In this document: piece by piece, positions 1 through 7,600 of the stretch
Layout: the number at the start of each line of letters is the position of its first letter
Numbering within the stretch: the stretch's first letter is position 1
Source of the DNA: Acanthaster planci
Taxonomy: Eukaryota > Echinodermata > Asteroidea > Valvatida > Acanthasteridae
Assembly: GCF_001949145.1 (NCBI RefSeq)
Contig: NW_019091652.1
Span: 91,410 to 104,888 of the forward strand
Direction of reading: 5' to 3'
Length of the DNA stretch: 13,479 nucleotides
The notes under the pieces: model-generated
What the model was told of the DNA's origin: nothing
The model's database searches: none
Seen by the model: only the letters and a program-made list of their open reading frames with translations
Made by a program: the position numbers and the translations under genes

Positions 1-2550
1 ATATAAATATTGGTTTCACTGTCGGTTGATGAATAGTAAACAACTTCAAAGATACAGTTTTTATGGTTAGACTTTCTCTTACGATGATTCATGAAGCTAT
101 AGAATGATTGTCACGATAAAAACAGTTCTGTATTGCTCTTCTAAAAAAAGGGAAAATGCTTTTGGAGTTGTGTATTTAATTATGAAGCAAACTACATTTC
201 TAAATTTTGGAGAGAATTCAGTTTCCCCGCTCGAAGCCGATATTACATTATTTCTGAAAGCTGGTTGCATTAAGCAATTCATGTTTCTTGCATTCTGTTA
301 AAATGCTCGACATTACACACTGAATGATATAGCACGGAATATAATGAAACTATGAAAAGAGAGGAATCTTAAGTTTCCCTGCAGAATTCTGCATTTTCTG
401 CTCAGTTTCCCTCATAATTAATTTAAAGTCAGTAATGATTACTTTTTACTAAAAGTAAATAGTATACCAGAGATAGGTATATTTCATGATTATTTTAAGT
501 ATATTTTGTATACCATTTTAATAGATGCTTTGCAAAGATATAGTTATGGTGGTGGCTAATGTTGCTGGTTTAAAAAGGAAGAAAGTAGATAATTGAAAAA
601 ATACCCCAAGCTTCCATTGATTTGACCTTTTCAATGCCAAGGCCAAGCGTTAAACAGTCCCCTCAAAGCTTTTTACAGTTTTTAAAATCAACGAGAGCTC
701 TCTCTAATTTGGTTCCCGCCGGACAAAGAATTCAAGGTAAACTGACGAGCTTTTAACGGTAGAATGGGGAAAATTCCTGTGATTTTTCAAGCTAACTAGT
801 GCCTTCAATCCCATTACCCGTTTCTTCCCCTTTTTGTTTTTCATCTTCTCTAGGAAGGGGGGGCTTGCAGACCACTTCCCCCTCGACGCCCTTGCGACCA
901 AGCTATTTCAATTGCAAAGGGAAACGCAGGGGTACGTGGACCAAAAAAATAGGTAACTTTGTAAAATTCAGCCACATGTTAGCCCTTCACCTAAGTTACA
1001 GCTATGGTTCGACCATTCATGTTTGCGTTTAGTCTGGAGTGTTTGTACACTCCTTTGTAAAACTCGGCAGCTTATCTACCGCTGTAGTCCTAATCGCAGA
1101 TATAGGATTTTACTGTTATATTCAGTGGACACTTACATAGCGCCAATGGTATTATCACTTACTGTGCTTGTACAATAGTCAGTAGCTAAGTCTCTTAATC
1201 CTCTTAAGATGGAATGGCGTAATCCTACACACCAAGCTGATAATCGATAGAGACCTCACAATTCTCGGTAATAAATAAAAGACGCTCTTGAAAGGTTTGT
1301 GCTCTATCTCCTAAATTCCACACGAACCGATCATCACAACTCCTCAGAACTGAGTGTGCATGGTAACACAGGCATGCAACCTAAGTAACTCGTTGTCACA
1401 TGTATCTTGTGTTTCGTATGCATTTACAGTAAAGGTTACATAATTGACCTGCAAATGTATATGTCTAGTTTGACATTTGACATGTAATTATAGTTTAATA
1501 AAAACAAATCGTAACCTATCACGAGCTGATGGTCGATTCATATTGATTTCTGATGATTATTATAACATAAAGGGAAGACATCCGTGCTGTCCACTTCTGG
1601 TAGCGCATGCCAGATGTGTCTTGAGTCATTATGACTTCATGCGTGACTTTTTAACTGTCCAATCACGATTCACCCATTTTATGGTTCATAAAGATGCGGA
1701 AGACGCATGCAAGTTGCCCAGAAAAAAAGGGCCAAAAATATCGCTAACATGCATCTGATATCAAAACTTCGTGAAATAATTGCTAAAATTAGCGACACTG
1801 TATTTACACGGCAACTATTCCTTTGAATGCAGCTCTCATAATTATTTGCATCATCTGCAATCGTCATGGTAATTCACACATCCAATGTGAAAGTTATTAA
1901 GACCAAATATTTTTACAGGAAAGTGTGCTGCACAAAGAGGAAATCGCGGACAATGCTTATATTTGATCTTCGAGTTATTCCACACTTCATGGCCCCGTGA
2001 ATCGCTATTTGTTGCTTTACAAACTAAATGAAACGATGTGCCTTTCCTGGCCAACCAACTGCTTTTTAAGTTGAGTTACGCAGCGGATCGGCTGATGAGT
2101 GTTTGTAAACCACGAAGTAATGCTCCAAGCCGATTACATGTATAAACAAAATTTTGTATGATAACTATCGATGCTATCAACACTACTGTGTTTCCAACGA
2201 CTTAGAGGACAATGTACGATTATTGCCAATTTAAAAATATTTCATTACCAAATCTGACGTTTCCCGAAAATTCCCGATTGTCACCTTTAATGATGGAGAG
2301 CCATAATTTGGGTTTGTCCGGAGCAGTGACCCCTGTCAAATGTGGTCGCTCATGGCCAGTAATCGCCTTTTGCGTACGTCCGAGTACGCACAAATTTAAA
2401 CCCCCTTTTTGTACTATAATGTGGGGGCGCTGCACAGAGGAACTGTTGGAGAAGCCGTATCTGCAAAATCAGTTCCCTTAGTTTTAAGAGATTTAACTTT
2501 GGGGTTTTTTTTTTAACTAGCAAGCTTGGATTGATGTTATGGCAGTTAGT
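1..2550. other. Intergenic, no gene recognised
   Basis: AT-rich sequence with open frames of at most 93 codons on either strand (for example 1477-1758 + and 2212-2481 +). None shows a recognisable family, repeated domain or splice-supported extension. There is one TACATGTA at 2135 and a small hairpin at 2371. Exons of a gene that I do not recognise cannot be excluded. Confidence 0.5.
2371..2390. repeat. Short perfect hairpin
   Basis: TGCGTAC (2371-2377) and GTACGCA (2384-2390) form a perfect 7-bp stem around a 6-nt loop. Its role is unknown and it may be chance. Confidence 0.3.
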
Positions 2551-3291
2551 TGTGTGACGTGACAGAGGGTGCTGGTCACGAGGCACGGTGCAAAGTTATA
2601 GATAGCGCTCTTCCCAGTAACAGAGGCAGATGTTAGGCGCGCATAGCTGTGTGTTCAGCAAGCGCGGCGCATAGGCTCCGCCTTGTGCGTTGTGTGCGCG
2701 ATAGGGCAACAGAAGTTACTGCTTGGTCACGTGAGCGCTTGGTTGGGCGTGGTTACAGTAGCACGAAAGCAAAAGGCGCGCACGATCCGACTAGTCGTTT
2801 TGATCAAGGGCTGATCCTGAGGTAAGGGTCGAGAATCCTGTGCAAGGGTTAAAGTCACCTAGCCTAGTGTGACTGTGCGTAAGTCCAAGTGGTGCGTGTG
2901 CCCTTGATGGGCTCGATAGGTTGAGGGGCTAATTGGTCAGTGGTGCGTTATAGCTATGGTTATAGTTCCCGATAGGAGCTTGCGGTCCATGCATGCAAGG
3001 GCGGATTGCTAACTCGTGACGTGAGTTGCGTGTAGCTCAGCCCTGACAATAAGCCCCGTAGACTTGCTAAAGTCCCTGATTTGGCACTGGATGCCCACAA
3101 TTAATTGTGGTGTTCGCTGCTCTGGGTGAAGTCCGGTCACGTATAATCACACAGTCTCCCCGTCAATAGCGCCCTCTACTGATGTATTGGTTGAGTGTGT
3201 TGATGAATAAACCTGCCGCTTATTAATTGTTGTATATAGTCAGGTGTCCAGGCGAAGTTTATTTCAAGTCAGGTCTGTCCGGGTTTCGTCA
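2551..3291. mobile_element. Putative solo LTR or other dispersed repeat (CpG-richer block)
   Basis: Base composition changes abruptly near 2551 to a G/C- and CpG-richer block and reverts after about 3480. The block begins TGTGTGACG and ends TTTCGTCA, so the ends share a short inverted TGACG/CGTCA and a TG...CA outline. It holds an AATAAA at 3206-3211 followed by TTGTTGTATATAG and GT-rich sequence, as an LTR R/U5 region would. It also has two TGACGTGA motifs (2555, 3017), an E-box CACGTG at 2728, and a CTCF-like core at 3170. No target-site duplication, primer-binding site or gag/pol is visible. A promoter-type CpG region for an unseen transcript is the main alternative. Confidence 0.3.
3170..3182 (-). 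promoter_or_regulatory. CTCF-like core motif
   Basis: CGCCCTCTACTGA matches 12 of 13 positions of YGCCMYCTRSTGG, the reverse complement of the CTCF core, which is conserved across bilaterians. It sits inside the putative LTR block. A shorter partial match (AGCGCCCTCT) occurs near 4413-4422. Function is inferred from the motif only. Confidence 0.3.
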
Positions 3292-3395
3292 TTAAGTTTC
3301 GACCAATCAGATTAGCCATCATCTCGACGAAGACCAACTTTCTTGGGGGACGGTATACTTCGGTCCCAACGGACTCGTCCCCAGCTGCTCAGGAT

Positions 3396-3480
3396 CCGGG
3401 AATCTCCAGCGTGCCGTTCGACGCGCCGCGCCTCGAGGAGGAGGGCGCCCTCGCCTTCGTCGGAGGGGCGCGGCGTCACA
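3396..3480. other. Very GC- and CpG-rich patch of unknown origin
   Basis: About 85 bases packed with CG dinucleotides (GACGCGCCGCGCCTCGAGG and similar) stand out against the AT-rich surroundings. On the + strand one frame is open for 87 codons from 3240 to a TAA at 3501-3503 without an early ATG, and an AATAAA overlaps that stop. The minus strand is also open (3540-3319), giving an Arg/Pro-rich product, which is expected of GC-rich DNA. I recognise no protein family in either. It may be the inner edge of the mobile element upstream. Confidence 0.35.
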
Positions 3481-3540
3481 GTTGGAATTATATGACAGAC
3501 TAAATAAAACCCTTATATCACCAGGTTTGTGTAAGTTCAA

Positions 3541-4439
3541 ATTCTAAATCAATTGGACCCCTTGGAGTCACATCCACAGAAAATGACACTTTGGGCCCCT
3601 ATATTTTTTAAATCTTTTATAAAGTAAAAAAGTCTAAAATCAAGTTCAAGATATTCAGATGAAAAATGTATTACAAACTTTGGAGATCCTTCAAGGTTTA
3701 TGAGAGACCACAAAAGAAAATCTAATAATCACTCCTGTACAATGAAAAGACATTCAGGGAGATAATACAAAGAGTTCTAGACTGGGGGGGGGGGATTGCA
3801 ACGCTTTTAATAGGGTGACATGAGATGAATATAAAGACCCCTTTGGCATGGAGTTACTTAGAGTTCCCACAAGCTACGACTGCCCACCATGAGGTGAACA
3901 GAAAATTAAATGAACTTTATTCTGATCTGTCTCAAATTCTGGAAATATTTTCATTTTTCTTCCCGGGAAGTATGGGAATTTATCACTGTTGTCTATATGG
4001 CAGTTTACTTGTCTGCAACATGTTCTGGAGAAAAAAGAGACAGAAGAGCTGAGCTAAGGGTTTGCAGAAGAAATTATAGCAACGTTGTTTGCTACACTTC
4101 GATCAGAAATTCCGTTTGCAAAGTACGACTGTATTATGTCAAAAAAGCAAACGACTGAGAACTTGGGCGTACGATAATTTTGAGTTTTATGATGCCAAGT
4201 CCGTGAAAACATTACTCCGAGAGTTTTATATTACGTCTTTAAAATGTGTGGTACATTACAAAGATAATAGATGTCACTAAATATGAAAGGTGGAAACATT
4301 GCGTTTTCCATGTTTGTTCAGCCCAGCTCAGGCCAGCCTGATGAGTTCCATCTCATTTTGCCCGACTTCTACCCCGATCCATTCGGGAACTGCGGAGAGA
4401 AATTTATGACAGCGCCCTCTTTCGTTCAATTTGTTTAAT
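3541..4439. other. Intergenic, no gene recognised
   Basis: AT-rich sequence holding an 11-base G run at 3784-3794 and two overlapping open frames (3825-4052 and 3910-4158 +) with no family resemblance. I see no splice-linked coding sequence. Confidence 0.5.
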
Positions 4440-4649
4440 CTTTGTAAAACAGTCGTCGGGTTTTGATTTCATTTTCAAATTTATAGAATTAAACATGACA
4501 AATTCCCAAAATACCCGGCCCTGCAATTACTTTGATATATATTTTTAATTTTTTGTTATGATTAAACTAAATTCAAAGTCATATTTGATATTGGTCTTAG
4601 ACTTATTACAAAATAACACGTTGTTATTCCAGAGGACGACACAATAATC
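4440..4649 (+). promoter_or_regulatory. Presumed MED31 promoter and 5' UTR
   Basis: This stretch is inferred only from its position upstream of the first exon. It is AT-rich with a TATATATTTTTAATTTTTT stretch near 4536-4555, but no TATA box at a clearly correct spacing. A YY1-type core lies over the start codon, which in vertebrate genes usually sits just downstream of the transcription start. That would place initiation within a few tens of bases upstream of 4650. No 5' UTR intron can be excluded. Human MED31 is, as I recall, head-to-head with TXNDC17; I looked for TXNDC17 coding motifs (WCPDC) upstream and did not find them. Confidence 0.3.
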
Positions 4650-4689
4650 ATGATGATGGCGGCTTCGCCAGCAGTAGTACAGTCGACAG
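4650..4689 (+). CDS. MED31: MED31 coding exon 1 (start region)
   Basis: Three consecutive ATG codons (4650, 4653, 4656) are followed by codons for AASPAVVQST and then a first codon base G at 4689. The donor is GTTGGT at 4690, weaker than the GTAAGT consensus. The frame has an upstream in-frame TAA at 4614-4616, so an ATG here is needed. Exon 2 requires a phase-1 partner, because its own frame meets a TGA upstream with no ATG. This exon ends in phase 1, and the joined codon is GAG. The Ala-rich MAA-type N-terminus also resembles the start of vertebrate MED31. It was chosen by phase, start context and the YY1-like motif over the ATG, not by homology of a long stretch. Another first exon in 4700-7600 cannot be excluded. 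Confidence 0.68.
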
Positions 4690-7600
4690 GTTGGTTTACC
4701 TCCATCGTTTGCTGTATTCTGTTGAAATATTTGTATTCTCAACATATGAGGGAATCAGTTAATTAAGTCTTACTATAATTAAAAACTGAAATTATTTTTA
4801 TAATGGGCCCAGACTTGTGAAGTTATAATGTGTTAAAGGAGATGCCACAAAACCGCTCGTACAGTTGTACTGGTACAGGTAGTACTACTACTAGGCCTAG
4901 TAGACTGGGCCTACCATACTGTTCTATGGTTGCACCTGCACTACACTAAGTCATTTAAGTGCGAGCGGTGCCTGGACTGGAGTTTTTTGGGGTGTATTCG
5001 AAACCCTGTTCTCGTGTTAGACGAACATGAAAATGGGGTTTCGAATGGGTAGAATCAACAGGCGAACATCGTTCGCGAACAAGATTCTCACCCCCCACTT
5101 TCTGCGGAGTGGACGTGGATGGAGAACATCAAGAACAAAAATGGCGGATATAGGCACATACCGTAACTTAATGTTGGACTTGTTACATAACGTAGAAATG
5201 TCTCGGCTGTTGTTACGGCAGCTGTAACGCATCTCCCATTTTCCCAAATCTATCTGTTCTACATTGCAACTGAGGAACTCCTGAATTTCAAAGCACTTAA
5301 TCATTGCTTAGTCAACTGGGGATTCAACTTTAAGTTTGCTTTCACATCTGTGGCAAATTTTAGGCACAACTCTGTTCGTATATCGCACAACGCAGTTACA
5401 TGTATACCAAGGGCACCTGGGGCATGTTGATAATGATTATAATTGGATCCTAATATAAGTTTGAGTGAACGTTTCTGTACACGTTCATGAAGATTTGCAT
5501 GATGTTTAGTTATTCCGCCATTCCAGAGTGGTACAGCATACTCTAGAAGGGGGCACAGGTACTGCTTATAAACTAAGAAGATCCTATACGGATAACCCAT
5601 GGCCTTTCAGAACACGGATCATGTGTATCCGTCCATTTGCTCGTTATATATTGAATCAACATTAGCATCCTACTTGAGATCCTCCTGTATGTGTACACCC
5701 AAGAGTTTGAGTGTTTGTGATTGCTGGAGCTGTTGATTATATGTGCTGAAAACTGGTGGAGCCGGGGGATCCCTCATAAAGTTGATTTCCATTGATGTAA
5801 ATTTGGCAGACTTCAGCTTCATCATTTTTCATGTTATTGACTTCAGACCACTGGACAAGGGACTAAATAGTTGAGCACAACAGCTCTGTCAGTGTACAAT
5901 CGTTCAGCACATCGCACTGCGCAGCAGCAGACGTTGCTGCATGCGTAATGCAACATACACCAGACTGTACATGGCTTTACATGTGTCTACACGTCAAACG
6001 CAGTGCCCCGAGATCACACCAGTTTTCAGTTAAATTTTCCCAATAAATTCCCTGATTATCCCAAGTTTTTTGTGGAGATGTCTGTCCTGTAAGTTGTTCT
6101 GATCGCAACAAAAACTTGGGCTTTTACTCACATCTACACAGAACGATCTCCAGAAGTTGGCATGCTTTCATGATGCAGGCTTCTGCGCCCTACACGTAGT
6201 GAAACAATGAATTCCTTTGGAATTGAGACTGGGACCAGACCAGTCAATCATTCTGCACATAGTGCGTGAAAGCCATGGAGAGATGCCAGCATGGATCGCA
6301 GCAGATTTTTTGTGTGCAAATACGTAAACATCCTGATGTTTCCCAATAAACTTTTTAACGTTGTGAACAGAAATAACTTCCAGGAAAGAGATCTGGCGAA
6401 GAGAAACCTCAGGAAAAATTTAATGGAGAATTAGAGTGATCTTGTGTCAGAGGAACTCTGCATGGTCAGTTAAGGCTGCTATTAAGGAAAGGTCATGATT
6501 TTGTGACCGTCATAAAACTTTGAATCTTTTTACATGTATTGGATATGTCTGTTTGAGTTTGCTTGAAGTAAGCAGGTGTGATCTGAAACTGTTGCACCAT
6601 TTTGGGTTGGTTTTGTTGAATAGTTTATATGTAATGTTGACCCAATTTTATCTTTCTATTTTACTACAAGCATGTCTTGATTGACCCAAGGTTTTGATTC
6701 ATTTTTCAAAATCAAACCCCTAGAAAAATGGCATGCCTGGAAATGGAGTGTTTTTTTCACATGCCTGCAATTTCCAAGTCACAAGGGCTGATGCACCCCT
6801 AGAACAACATCCATTGCACTTTGTAATATTATTTGTGAGTCTATTAGTGTGCGAAACCTGGGGTCAGTTCCCACGGAGTTCAATTTCAAGTCGCAGCCAG
6901 TAATTTGAACGTGACCTGAGGCTCCTTTTACTAGTCTCACAGTGTACTCGGTCCAGTGATAGATCAAAGAACGTGTGAGGCTGAAAATGAGGCTTAAAAT
7001 TATAATCAGTTCAAAGAGAATAAAACTGTGATGACTGTATCGCTGGCCACAACAAAGTTTATCAAATCAAGTCAATTTTATTATCTCTCTTAACCGTGGA
7101 CTGGTATTAAGAGAGATAATAAACTTGACTTGATTTGATAAGCTTTTTAAACTTGTACTGCTGTGGTATGTACATGTATGGGTGTTAAACTGGCTTGAAA
7201 TTTACAAAGAAGTGAAATCAACAGTTACAGCATTCTGCAGCAAGCACATTTACCAAACTTTCCACAGATTTTTCTGAACCAAAATGCGTACATGGTCTCT
7301 GCAGTTGTATGCAATTAATTGTTCACATTACACACCCTTTGGATGAAAAAATAGCAATCATTTTGGACAGGTTTCTTTGCTGTCCTGCTTGATGTATCAA
7401 GTACATATATGCGGAGTTTTATTGTAATCCATGTTTCCTTGCAAACTGACAACTACATGTAGTGTAACTTTTTTCAATGTCAATTTGCCCAAGTGGTTAA
7501 TATAATTATTGGAAACAACTTACCTATTAATCTCTGCTTTGTCAGTGATATAGTGTTCTTGAAAACAAAATCTAATTATGTTGTGTTGTGCTATGAAACC

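Noticed and set aside
713-720. E2F-like TTCCCGCC
   Set aside because: A single 8-base match with no gene start nearby.
1477-1758. 93-codon open frame on the + strand
   Set aside because: It begins at a non-ATG codon (TTG), matches no domain I know, and lies in AT-rich DNA where frames of this length arise by chance.
2212-2481. 89-codon open frame on the + strand
   Set aside because: No family resemblance, no splice-supported continuation, and the opposite strand is also open over most of it.
3021-3090. tRNA-like phrase GTAGCTCAG
   Set aside because: It resembles a D-arm/A box, but there is no GGTTCGANNCC box at the correct distance and no cloverleaf. A weak B-box-like GGTCGAGAATCC at 2827 is on the wrong side.
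3784-3794. 11-base G run
   Set aside because: A simple homopolymer; the four separate G tracts needed for a quadruplex are not present.
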